This document shows, in pieces, positions 48,078 through 60,055 of a stretch of DNA of 64,000 nucleotides. Source of the stretch: Otatea glauca (taxonomy: Eukaryota > Streptophyta > Magnoliopsida > Poales > Poaceae); the NCBI GenBank assembly GCA_036346275.1, contig CM070721.1, positions 54,461,869-54,525,868 on the forward strand. Direction: 5' to 3'. The notes under the pieces are model-generated. The model was not told the origin of the DNA. It ran no database searches and saw only the letters and a program-made list of their open reading frames with translations. A program made the translations under genes and the position numbers. Every line of letters starts with the position of its first letter. Within the stretch, counting starts at the first letter, position 1.

Positions 48078-50856
48078 GAATGATCAACCTCTTTTGCCGT
48101 GCCAACTTACACACTTCCTTTGGTGTGTCAGCAAGGAGATCATACAGAGCCGTTACATTATTTAGATGTGGCTTTGAACCAGCCCGGGACGTTTGACCCT
48201 CGCCATGAAAACAGAAACACTCACCCAAGACGTGGATCCTTTCACTTTTCACCCAACACCACGTTTTTGTTCACGGCCAGGCGTACACCGTTGCATTGGT
48301 ATGTAGAAACCCCTACAGACAAACCGAAACGGGATGCCTGTGCAGTACTCCCGCCTTCCTTAGATGCAAAGCCACACCTAAACAACTTAATAGGCTAAGA
48401 CTGTCCCATACCAGCCCTCGTGGTTGTACGAAATTCTTGGATCTATAGCGTCCCATTGCTCGGTCCTTAATCCGACACGGGCGATACTCCACCCTAACTA
48501 CGTGCAAATCCTCTCGCACCTCCGGCCATCGCCATTAATCGCCGCATCAAAACCATAGTTTTATTTTGGGTTTTTAATCAAAGTACCAGCAACATTTCCC
48601 AAATGAGGATCATACATTTGTTGAAAAGATTGAAAGTATGATCTACAGCTTTGAGCAGATGTTCTATACTAGCGGTTATACCCAAAATGACATTAAGCAT
48701 GTCTAGTTTTCCAACTAAGGCTTACAAGGTTCACATGTTCATACAGATTGAGGCAAACCATAATTTACAGGACTAACTACTGTTCTAACCCAAATTAGCA
48801 TTTTTAGGGAGAACTATCCGGATGCATTGTACATAAGCAAAAACAACATAATGTAGGTAAATTATTAGGCTCGACATGTTCAAGGAGATGCTTGCCTTGC
48901 AGCTCGCTGTCTAACTCAGGATCTGGATCGGCGATGACGTCGTCTTCCTCTTCGAGGTCGTCGGACTCTACACGACGATCAAGCGGAAGAATAGTAAATA
49001 TCCAAATTCAGAAAAGGGCGAAAAGAAGACAGACAGTAAGTCAAATAAAGAAAAACTGCAGAAAACAGGGTTATCCTTTTGAGGATTAAAAATATGATTT
49101 TTAAGATTTCACGAAGTAAATAATTGTACATCTGGAACGTTAATACTTTTGTGAAAAGATCAACATGGTTTCTTTTACAGATTAATTGCTTGGGATTTAC
49201 GAATTCAAGAGGCTAAAATTGTGAATTCTAGTATTTATGACTTCGAATTATAGATGCTAAAATTATTTGAATTAAAAGAATTAGACACTAATTAAGGGTT
49301 ACGCTAAACACTTAACCCTAAGTGATTTGCATAGGAAAGGTTTTAAATAATTTATAACTGGTAGCTAGCTAATTAGATTTATACTTGATTTTTGAGAAGG
49401 TTCTGGTGATACAAATTTATTAACTACAAATTCTTTATCAAGCTAAGTTGTTAGGTTGTTTATGGCTTGAATCAAATAAACTAGATTTTAGCTATTTAAC
49501 CTACAAAGCACATATATATACATATATATGTGTGAGAGTGCATTTGGCACAAAAATGATTACATGCTTTAGAGTTAATTCAACCCAAAATTCCTACTTAA
49601 TCAAACTTAACTATGCTACTGCCATCCTGCTATTTATAATTAAACTTTTGTTCCTTTTATATTTCTTTTAATCTTAGTATACATATTTGAATTGCTAGTG
49701 TATTGGAAACAAGGCCTAAATAAAAGTAATTCATATAAGCATGAAAATTAAATATCCTTATATATCTGGGTTCCTGTAATATAAGGATTCTAGAAAATTA
49801 GTTTCATAAATTTCCAAGTTTATTTACGAAAATTTTGTATAGAGCATATCTCTAGCCTTTTAACTCAAATTTGAATTTCAAAATTTTCCAGAGATGATCT
49901 TCAAAATATTTTTGCATATTCTGAATCTACGGAATTTTTCATGAATTTAGAAATTGGTTTCACTATTTTTGGCCGATGATTCAAAAGTTATGCACATTTG
50001 AAGTGGTTCGGTTTTTCGAAATTCAATCGGAAATTCAAAATACGCTTTCGCAGCTTGGAAAGCGGATTTTGGATTTGGCGCGCTGCGGTTTGAATTTGGC
50101 CTGGTGCGACTGACAAGTCGGCCCGCTACCATGATGACCATGCTGCGCGATCTGCGGTCGACACCGCGTAGTCCGCAAAGTCGGTGACCGCACGATGGCG
50201 CGCGCACAAACATGGTCCGACGCTGACGGATGGGCCCCGCTCGTCAGCGACTAACCGGCTCAAGCGACTGCGCCACTGACTACTCGGACCCACCGGCCAG
50301 TGACCCGAAACAGGGCCTTTTGGTCTAAGGCTCGCCGCCGGCGAACTAACTCCGGCGCGGCGGAATGGGCAACACTATGAGCATCAGTGCGCAAAGGCGC
50401 ATCTAGTGGTGGTGCCCATTCGGCCGGAGGTGGCCAGGAGATGGGTCTCCACCGTGGGGGTGCGGCGGCGCTAATGGCCGAGCAAGCAACGGCTGCCGCG
50501 CCACCTTTCCACCGGGCAAAAGTTCCTAGAGTATCGGTGCAACCTAAGGTTTCTATTTCACCGCTAGAGTGACCGAGAGTCGCCAAGATGGTATCCCACC
50601 GTCGCCGCCGAAAGGAAGAAGAACGACGGAGGAGATGAACTGCAGCGAGAAGAAGTGAAAGTAAAGATTGATCGACAAGCTATGAGGTGCGTGAAGCTTA
50701 AGAACCGAAAAACCGAAAGATTGTTGCCGATTTGGCTCACTTCACCGCTTTCCCCTTTTCTCGGTGTTCGCGAGAATGGCGAAAAGATGGGCGATTGCTC
50801 GGTGCTCACTCGAGGAATGAGTGAAGAAATGGGAGCCTCGGTGTACGCCCACACGG

Positions 50857-50864
50857 TATTTATA
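50857..50864 (-). promoter_or_regulatory. TATA box of solo LTR
   Basis: The minus strand reads CTAGGCTATAAATACCG, nearly the same as GAGGCTATAAATACC at 7623. Confidence 0.55.
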
Positions 50865-52541
50865 GCCTAGAAAAGCAATGGCTCCAGTGTTTGAATCGGA
50901 GAGAGGCAAGTGATCACAGCAGTTCGACCGCTCGGCGAGTGGCGCGAGATCTTTCCGCGCGAGACAGCAGAGCATGGGCGAGGTGTGGCGTGGGCAGGCC
51001 GAGGACGAGCCGAGGTGACTCGCGGCGTGGGCTCGGCGGGTTTCGCGCTGAGACACGGAGGGAAGCCGACGAAGTCTCGCGAGGCATCGGGCTCTCCTCG
51101 GGCGAGAGGGGAAAAGGGGCGAGGGCAGTGGAGAGGGAGCTGACAGGTGGGTCCGGTCCCACCGGGCAGCGAGAGGAAAACGTCCACGCTGCTTGCCAGC
51201 TCACCAAGTCACTGCTGTGCCCGGGCCCGCGTGTCAGCGAGTGGAGATGAGCTACGGGATAACTCTGGCCGGGACAGCTCCCATGTGGGCATTAAAACCA
51301 CCATCAAATCACTTTGAAAATTTCTAAAACTTTTTGACTGTGTTTATATGGTAGTCCTCGGCGTCCAGTTAAAGTTTCAGAGTAAAATACATTATGGTTA
51401 TTTTATAAAAATTCTGACACTGTGGACTGGTACAGAAATTGTATTTCGGTATTCTATTTATTTGAAGGTGTAAAAGTGATTAATTATTTTCCAAACTTTT
51501 TATGGAGGTTCATTTTGTCATATGGATGCGTCCATAAAAATTTCAAGTCAAGAACTCAGGTGAATATTTTATAAAAATTCTGACATGAGGATTTTCTTGT
51601 TTTAATAGTCTCTGTTTTTGAATTTTTAGGAGGCTTTACCGACATGATGAATTGATGATATTTTTACCATATGCAACTACTGCCCTAAGGGTTCTTTGGT
51701 AATTTTTGGGGCTTCTGATAAATTTCTATTATTTTTAATTAATTCAAACTTTACTGTTTTTAGTCAAAAGAAAGAATTAAGATATTTATTTTTGCTCCAA
51801 ATCAGCACTAAAGATTTTTACTAAGTATTTTTACTGGTTTACCAGATTGATCATGGTCAAATGGTAATTTTTCTTATTTTTACTTTTACCGTCTCACCAT
51901 TTTCCATTTAGTAATTCTATTTGTTGGACTTTTCATACTAAACACAAATCCAAGAAAATCCAATAAAACCAATAACATCGAGAAAATTCAGAAATAAATA
52001 TATTTGAATCCAAAATATTCATTTCCATTTTATCATATACTGTTCTTCATTTTCGGGCTGTTACAAAAAGCTAGAATCTAAAAGCACATATGAAATGGAT
52101 TGTGGATTCTAGTGTATATGGGTGGGCTGGATTGTGAGAATCGGATTTTAGAATCAGGCTGTTTGTTTCCGATTTTGCTTTTAGGGCCAGAATCCAGAAT
52201 CAAAAGCTAAAACAAACAGACCCTTAATTTCGTGAGAATGATACTTATAGATTTATCTTAAAAATTACTTTCATAGTATTATATTTTTGGTTGGTTTTTA
52301 TAAATATATTAAAACAGAAATAAGTGATCAAAGTTACATTTTTAAACCGTATCAAACTATCGATGTTCATAGCGATTTCCTTTCGTGACAGGAGGGAGTC
52401 CATGGCATGGAAATAGAACTAACTATAAAAAGGGAAGAAATGGTGGGTACCTTATTACATGTATCAAACTTGTGGGTGTATACCAGAGCTAGCTTCGGCT
52501 AAGAAATTTCAAATCGTCGAGGGGGCGCAGGGTCCAGGACC

Positions 52542-52625
52542 CAGTTAATTTATCCCACTCGATCTTTTTCAATAGGATTAACGTACATGAGGGAGATCTC
52601 TCGAATCTAGAGGAATATCATCGCG
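52542..52625. repeat. 84-bp perfect direct repeat, left copy
   Basis: CAGTTAATTTATCCC...ATATCATCGCG, identical to 54257-54340. The flanking sequences differ. The two copies bracket 1631 bp. Confidence 0.9.
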
Positions 52626-52795
52626 AACACCAGACGAATACCTGGTTCAGAACGTGCCAATCGATTTAACCTGTAATCAATAAGGTAAACTGTGAACTTT
52701 ATTTAAAGCCGATCATGAAGATCAATCGGTTTAAATTCAATCAGCCCAAAACCGATTAAATCGAGACAAAAGGACGAGCCCAACTAGCCGATTAA

Positions 52796-53797
52796 GGCTA
52801 TGTTTGTTTCGACTTAGGCTTTTTGGCTTTTAACTTAAAGCTAGTTTTTTGGCTTAACGGGCTTTTAAACCGTCTGCTTTTAAGCCAAGACATGTTGTTT
52901 GGAATCCTGGCTTTTTGATGGGGTGGATGGTGTAGCCAGGGTTCACAAAATCGGCGAAAACTGCGGTTTTCGAGCGTACCACTGCGGTTCGATATCCAAA
53001 ATCGCTCCGTAAACTGTTTTAATTTCAAATTTTAAAAAATAAAAAAATTTGAAAAAATTTATGCGTTGAAAACCGCTCAAAAACTGTTGAAAAATCACGG
53101 TTTTCGCTCGAAAACCATTTCTTAAAAACCGTGGTTTCTCGCGAAAAACCGAATGATTTTCGATTTTTTTGAATTCTTAACCCTTCGGTTTCTGACGGTT
53201 TTCGAGCGATTTTTCGAGTGGTTTTTACGGTTTTCAAATTTCGAACGATTTTTTAAAATTCGGTTTTGTGAACCCTGAGTGTAGCTTATTGCTAGAAAGT
53301 TTGAAATACCATTTAGGGTTGTAAGGACTTTTCTTATGTACTGATTATCTAATACAAATGTTTTCTACTTTTTTCACCGAATATCGTATTGAAAAATATA
53401 GATTAATCTTGAGATCAAACTTCATTCTGAGCATAATTATTTATCAACTTGATCCGGATCGGTGGAGGAGAAAGGAGGCTGAGGACGGCGAAGGAGGGAG
53501 GAGGTCGAGGACGGCAGAGACCGGAGCGGCGGAGAGAGAAGGCATGTCGCACACGGGAGTGAGAGAAGACGAGGAGAAATGAGATGGGAGAAGGATTCTT
53601 GAGTTTATATATGATGGCATTTGGTGGGTAATTTTAGAGACTTTCAATAGCAAAGGGTTATTTCATATTTTGGCTTTTGGCTTATAGTTATATGGAGGCT
53701 TTTGGCTTTTTTTAAGTCTGACTTAAAAGTTAGTCGTTTGTTTCGGCTTTGGCTTTTCCGCTTTTAAGCTAGTGAAAAAGCCGAAACAAACAGGGCC
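52796..53797. mobile_element. Tourist-like DNA transposon, TSD TAA, with a nested hAT element
   Basis: GGCTATGTTTGTTTCGACTT at the left and ...AGCCGAAACAAACAGGGCC at the right, with TAA at 52793-52795 and 53798-53800. Without the nested hAT piece it is about 653 bp. The interior has repeated GGCTTTTGGCTT / AAGCC motifs and a purine-rich stretch (53460-53580) that keeps a short frame open by chance. Confidence 0.8.
52937..53277. mobile_element. Non-autonomous hAT element, 341 bp
   Basis: CAGGGTTCACAAAA...TTTTGTGAACCCTG are perfect 14-bp inverted ends. GGTGTAGC (52929-52936) and AGTGTAGC (53278-53285) are a 7/8 target duplication. Same family as 42402-42783. The interior is rich in CGGTTTTCGAGCG-like inverted pieces. 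Confidence 0.85.
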
Positions 53798-53800
53798 TAA

Positions 53801-54256
53801 GGCTAATCGGAGGATAAAGGTAGATCGACTCTGAAGAAGGCGATGCGCAGCAAAATCAGAATAAATCAAACCTGGCGTAATTGATGAAGACCAATAATCG
53901 GCGATGCACAACTTTATTGATCAAGATCGAATTACAAGAAGACTAAATTACAGGAACTACTCCTAGCCGACAGGAGAAAGAGAATAATGTAAATATGTGA
54001 ATTTGATGATGTTGTTCTTTTTACAGCTCGCTCTTATCCACCTTTTATACCTGCTGGCCAATAGAGTCCCAGTACAACACGTTTTGGGAGCAGTATCCGT
54101 ATCGGCCTTTATTTTGAGGGCGATTTTCTTAACGATCTGTCTTGTTTCTAAATATCTTGATCCGTTATCCTAATCGTATCTTGCTGTTTTTGGACTGCCG
54201 ATTTAACCATACTTGCTAAATTTTGGTGCAAACAGATATATTCCTTAATCGGCACT
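53801..54256. other. Unassigned region between the direct repeats
   Basis: Carries CCGATTAA / AATCGG motifs also present at 52640-52795, so both flanks of the Tourist-like element belong to one older sequence. No gene seen. Confidence 0.3.
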
Positions 54257-54340
54257 CAGTTAATTTATCCCACTCGATCTTTTTCAATAGGATTAACGTA
54301 CATGAGGGAGATCTCTCGAATCTAGAGGAATATCATCGCG
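54257..54340. repeat. 84-bp perfect direct repeat, right copy
   Basis: Identical to 52542-52625. It is followed by GCACCATCAACAAGG rather than AACACCAGACG. Confidence 0.9.
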
Positions 54341-54685
54341 CGCACCATCAACAAGGCCGTGCGTGCGGCCTTGGAAGAAGAAGAAGAATGAGGCAGGCAA
54401 GAACGCGGGATGCAGTGCACGGCGCGCGCGGGGGCGAGGCTACTGCATGTGTTTGTTACCGCTGCTAATGCGCATGCCCACGTCTAAGCTGCCGGCACGA
54501 CCCGGAACATATGCATGCATGCACGCACAGTGCGCTGATCGTGCGTAAGTAGCATGAAAATAACTATGATCACTTCTCAAAAAACAATTAACTAATCTAA
54601 TCTAGTCTTGACCTACTCCTATAAACGTTTGGGGAACCACTGATCTTGTGTTGGATACACGTGGTTGAGTTAGGGGTATGACTAG
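54341..54685. other. Unassigned region
   Basis: A GC-rich 54350-54500 segment followed by AT-rich DNA. Short frames at 54223-54548 are low-complexity and have no family support. Confidence 0.3.
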
Positions 54686-55620
54686 TAGTGGTGGCCAAAC
54701 GGCGGTCCGGCCCAACATTGTACGGTCCAAACGCGACACCGCCGTTTAGATCTGACTATTAAATAGGCCGTGCCATGCCGACCCATGGGTTGAGGTTATG
54801 GCCCAAGCAAGGCTCTGGTGGCTGTCTGGTCGTGTCGGTCCGGCACGGATTGTGCTGGGCCGCGGTTTAAAATATGTATATTTAGAAAAATTGGAAAATC
54901 GTAAAATTATGAAAAAATGCATAAAAATTTGGAAAAATCTAGAATAATTAGAAAAAACTGAAAGGAATGTAGAAAAACTTTTAAAAATCTATGTAAATTA
55001 GAAAAAAAGCAAAAAACATGAAATAAAATTCTAAAAGGCGACAAATAATTAGGAATTAAATAATGAGTTTTATTAATGTTTGGCTGCTTTGTTAAAAACT
55101 TTGCCAAGTAAAAACTCAACATAAGAAAACCTTAGCAAAGAAAAAAGAGTACAGCCTATAGCTAACTGATACAGAAAAAAAGTGAAGATTACCATTATCC
55201 TTTCGGACTATCTAGATAAATATTTTCAAACGTCTCCGCCAGCTAAACATTTTCTGTAGTGTATTGAGCTCGTTGATCGGTAAGAATGGTCATTGCAGGA
55301 GGTTTTCTTTTTGATGACTCATCACATCCTTGAGACGACGAATGTGGGGACACCATCTTGCAATCTAGGCTAGTTGTCGTGGCTCAACAGGAAAGAAAAG
55401 TAATCAAACAAGGAAGGCTACCAATTGATGGCTGCTTTTAGTTAATGGGTACAAAGGTAGTATATATATTAGACCCTTACGTATATTCAATAGTGGAGAT
55501 TGGATTGTTCGATGGGGGTAAGAATGAAGAAATTTGCACGAAGGCCAAGGATGTTGAATCAATTAAACTTGATGTCAAATTCGATCTGTTCTCCCCATTA
55601 AGCATGAATTGGTTTTTATG
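54686..55620 (-). mobile_element. Decayed hAT transposon fragment
   Basis: TAGTGGTGGCCAAACGG at 54686 followed by GGTCCGGCCCAAC and GGCCGTGCC repeats looks like a hAT end. 55050-55140 resembles 13690-13780 beside the other hAT. Near 55570 the minus strand still spells an FDIKF-like piece, comparable to the NLDMKFRWNS of 13870-15712. No long frame survives and the other end was not found. Confidence 0.45.
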
Positions 55621-56189
55621 AGATTTGTGCTGGTTCTAGTTGTGGGCTTGCTTGGCAGAAGCTTCTAACATGGTTCTCAAATATCATTATATGCATATAT
55701 GACTTAAGGAGTAGTGTGCATGGGATGTGACCTCCGTTGCAAAACATCCGGGAAATTCTTGATATGTAAGCATTTCCACCATTGTTCATACACGACATGG
55801 TATATGCTTATGTTTGCTCTGGTTCTTCTTTCATGCTTTTTTGTTTGATTAGTTGTGAGACCCCGTTCTGATGAACAGGAACCTCCATGTGAATACTGTG
55901 CCATTCCCTGGATCAGTAGCTAGCACTCACATGTTTACAACAATTGGAATCACAACCATACAACAAATATTATTAAGCGGAAGCTATTACATAAAAAAAC
56001 TCTTACAACTCACAGATATAGCAGCTAAATAAGCAAGGTCTTGTAGTGTGCCCATCCAACACCCGCAGGCAACTGACAAGGCATAATCCCTAGAAAGATC
56101 ACGACGAAGAAAAACCCGTAACCTGCGACGAAAGAAACCTTCGAAGCTTCGCTAACTTATCCACCTAAAAACAACATATAAGCAAGGGT

Positions 56190-56205
56190 GAGTACTTTCG
56201 TACTC
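56190..56205 (-). other. LTR hairpin GAGTAC-GAAA-GTACTC (copy 6)
   Basis: A perfect 6-bp stem with a GAAA loop, about 340 nt before the LTR 3' end. Confidence 0.65.
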
Positions 56206-56537
56206 CGCAAGACTTGAGCAAAGCCTATAATATATGCAGCCATTTCAAAGGAGGCTACTACGCTTAATTTGCATAAAGCGAAATTGACATTGTAAAACAA
56301 GTTATTTGCAAACGAAATTTGTAAAAGCATAATTGACTGATATGAAATAAGTAAAGCATAAGTAATACTCACAACCCATCGTGAATATCGAATAATCCAG
56401 AAATGGAATCCAACAATGTCGATCCTTTGGCATAAAGCAAAAGCTGCTAAACAAGTTCCAAACCAAAACCCAATTTTTGAAAATACAAAAGCTAACATTG
56501 GAATGACTTCACCAAGTGTCCTTGACCGTGGACGCGG

Positions 56538-56587
56538 CTAATTAATTAGATTTACACTCTGCAGAGGTGTACAGCTTTACCCACAAG
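56538..56587 (-). other. Conserved LTR block with 12-nt palindrome (copy 8)
   Basis: CTAATTAATTAG at 56538-56549: stem CUAA/UUAG, loop UUAA. Confidence 0.65.
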
Positions 56588-59500
56588 GAATGATCAGCTC
56601 TTTGTGCAGCGCATTTGACACACTTCTTTGGTGTGCCGCAGAGAGATCATACAGAGCCGTTACATTATCTAGATGTGGCTTTGAACCAGCCCGGGACGTT
56701 TGGCCCTCGCCATGAAAACAGAAACACTCACCCAAGACGTGGATCCTTTTTCATCACACCCAACACCACGTTTCTGTTCACGGCAAGGCGTACACCGTTG
56801 CATTTGTATGTAGAAACCCCTACAGACAGACCGAACCGGAATGCCTGTCAATCTCCCGCCTTCCTTAGATGCAAAGCCACACCTAAACAACTTAATAGGC
56901 TAAGACCCGCCCATACAGCCCTCGTGGTTGTACGAAATTCTTGGATCTATAGCGTCCCATTGCTCGGTCCTTAATCCGACACGGGCGATACTCCACCCTA
57001 ACTACGTGCAAATCCCTCTGCACCTCCGGCTATTGCCAATAATCGCCCGCATCAAAACCATAGTTTTATTTTGGTTTTTTAATCAAAATACCCATAACCA
57101 ACGGCTTTATTTCCAACATTTTCCATTTCCTAAGAAACAAATGTTGATCTGATCATCATTTTCATTTGTTCTAAAAAGCATGGCTAAGCATGGATAGAAG
57201 TAATCGCATATACCCATGATGACATTAAGTAATTGTCTAAGCTTAATCTATGGTTATCAAGGTTCACATATTCATACTTATCAAGGAAGTTTCATGAGAC
57301 AACAGGTATAACTACCAGTACCACAAAATAGCAGTTTACAGAAAGTAAACGCATGCATGAAACATTTTAATAAACAATGCAATTTAAATTCTGGGATCTA
57401 GATGGTCAAAGGGGGTGTTTGCCTTGCTTATATATTGCTTACGACGAAGACACGGTCGCAGATGACGGAGGCAACGACGGAGGAAGGGACGTCGGATTCT
57501 ACACGTCGATTAATCGGAAAATAGCAAATATCCAACTTTAATAAGGGCAAAAGAAGATGATGAAACTCAAATAAAGATTCATTGCAGAAATCAAGAACAC
57601 TTTAGAGTTTGAATTATTTAAGAAATTACTTTATTCTTAAACTTAATGACTTAATGACAAACAAAACAGGGTTCCTTTTATAGATTATCAAATCTCGAAT
57701 TACAAATTCAAGAGGCTAAAATTATAAGTTCTAGTATTTATGATTTTGAATTATAGATGTTAAAATTATTTGATTTAAAAGAATTAAAATACTAACTAAA
57801 GTTAGGGTTATGCAAATGGCACTTAATCTTAAGCGATTTTGCATAAGAAGGGTTTTCGAATAAGTTGGATCTATTAATCTAGGTTACTAGATTAATTTAT
57901 GGTTTTTAAGAAGGTTCTAGTGATACAAATATATTAACTACAAACTTCTTCATTAACACAAAGCTAACTTATTCAATATTATAAGGTTCATTAAACATAA
58001 TATTTAGGGTTATTTAACTAACATGGTTTATGTGGAAAACATGATGAAATATGATTATTTCATCATAGCAGTATAGGATATACTTTGGATAATGATTCTA
58101 AACAACTTTTATGAATTATAATGTTTAGCTGAAAAGCTAAACGCGTTGCTAAAAAGCTATCATGACACTAAAGTTTATGTTGAACGAAACCGGCCAAAAA
58201 GGGCTACAACTATCCTTATCATATTAGGGTTTTGCATAAGCAAAAACTATATGAATCATAAGTTATAATTAAAACATTTTCTCAGAACATAGTAGCACAT
58301 ATCCTAAACATCGTTTCTAAACCGATTTCCATAATATTTGCATTTAGACGAGGGGTTCTACGGGTTGACGAAAAAGCTTAAGGGCTCAATTAACTACACG
58401 ATAAGGATTCAATTTTTGATACAAGTTTGCGACTACACCGCCTAGGGTAATCTACTCATTTTCAGGTATTAACAGGGCATGACATTAGAAGTGATTTAAA
58501 GTTGGTTTCGCGACAATTGGCTTTTATCCGCGATGTTTTCCATTTACGAAATCATTAGGGTTTAATATGGGCTTATTTCAGACTAGCACAAATATAAAGT
58601 ATTTCTGCACAAACAGTGAGAGTATTATTTTTCAAGGTTATCGGATTTGGTTTTGTCAAATTTGGAGTTTATTCGTGAAAATTATAACTATTCTAATTAT
58701 GCAAGTATTAACACTTTGACTATTAATCATTTACTGTTTTATGTAGTGAACTTTAAATATTATTTCATATCTGGAATCTTGGTAATGTTAGGAGCACAAT
58801 AAAACTGATTTGGTGATTTATTTGAATTCATTTGATCTATATTACAACCATTTGACTTTCTATGCTATATGTATATGCACATTTTACATTTAAGTTATTT
58901 CACACTTTTCAAGACAGTTCAAATCAAATTCACTTATTAGTTATTTTTGCAAATTAAGGTATTCTACTGTCATGCTAATATTTAGAAATCAATTTTACTT
59001 ATTCCATATTTCTTTTATTCAAACTATGCTTATTTGAATTTCTAATGCATTGAATACCATCTTTAATAGAAGGTAATTCAAACATAAACGAAAATTAAAT
59101 ATTTTTATATATTTGAACTCCTGGAAGCATAAGTATTTCACTAAAATTAGTTTCATTCCATTCCAAGTTTGTTCACAGAAATTTTATATGAAGCATATCT
59201 TTAGCCTTTCCTTTTAAATTTGAATTTCAAATTTATCCAGTGAACCTTTTTAAAATGTTATTTCATATTCTGAAAGAACTAGATTTTATATGAATTTAGA
59301 ATTTTGTTTCATTCAATTTGAAGTTACAATTCAAAAGTTATGAGCATTTGAAGCAGCTCGGGTACTGAAAATGACTGAAAAGAATGAAAAATACGTTTTC
59401 TCAATAGGGAAGCGTCTTTTACCGCTGCACTGTATTCCTCTTGACCGGCTGACAGAGGGGGCCCGCGGTGCAGTGAGGGAAAAACAGGGGCGGCGCTAGG

Positions 59501-60047
59501 GCGTGGCGGCGACGGGGCTCCGGTGAAGTTCCGGCCGAATGGACAGCACGGTGAGTACCAGTGGATCACCGCGCACATGGGGGTTGGGTCAGTTGGCAAC
59601 GGCGTTGGCTGGAATGGGCTGCCACCGGCGGCATGCGACGGAGGGAGGAGAAGTTCACCGGAGAAGAAGAGAAGTGAACCTCCGGTTGAATCGGTAGAAC
59701 GGCGAGCATAAGTGGGTTGTCCAGGTTCCATTTTTGCGGTTGGTTTACTCGGAGGTGCGGTGGTTTGGGCCGTCACCGACGGCCGGAGCCGAAGAAGAAA
59801 GGCGAGTGCGGCGGCGATGAACTGAGTGATGATCACTGGAATTAAGGATGTGCAAAGGTTTGTGAGTGAACTAGGATACTTTAAACGCAATCGATTTCAA
59901 ACGATGCTCACCGAATTGCTTGATTAGCCTTCTCCCTCCCCTTTTTGAGCTTTTTGCGGCAGAACGAAGAGGAGGGAGGCCAGTTGAGTTGCTCGGTTTC
60001 GAAGGAGTTCAGAAGAGTGTAGAGGCCCCAATGCGATGCAATACTAG

Positions 60048-60055
60048 TATTTATA
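60048..60055 (-). promoter_or_regulatory. TATA box of solo LTR
   Basis: The minus strand reads TTGGCTATAAATACTAG, in the same GC-rich island context as 7627. Confidence 0.55.

Larger units (their letters stand above)
47336..52065 (-). mobile_element. Solo LTR of the giant-LTR gypsy family, 4730 bp, TSD AAAAG
   Basis: On the minus strand it starts TGTAACAGCCCG and ends GGGGTCTCACA. AAAAG flanks both sides (47331-47335 and 52066-52070). No internal region remains. Shorter than the 5373- and 5415-bp relatives, so it carries internal deletions. The GC-rich promoter island is at 50050-51250. Confidence 0.9.
47258..52223. mobile_element. Tourist (PIF/Harbinger) MITE, 231 bp, split by a solo LTR
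   Basis: GGGTCTGTTTGTTTCAG...CTAAAACAAACAGACCC with TTA at 47255-47257 and 52224-52226. The two halves are 47258-47335 and 52071-52223; removing the LTR and one AAAAG restores a normal MITE length. Confidence 0.85.
47231..52398. mobile_element. Stowaway-like MITE, split by nested insertions (tentative)
   Basis: TTCCTCCGTTATGTTCC (47231) and ...GTGACAGGAGGGAG (ending 52398) look like decayed Stowaway ends. The inside is 47231-47257 plus 52227-52398. The TA duplication is present at the left only, so this is tentative. Confidence 0.38.
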
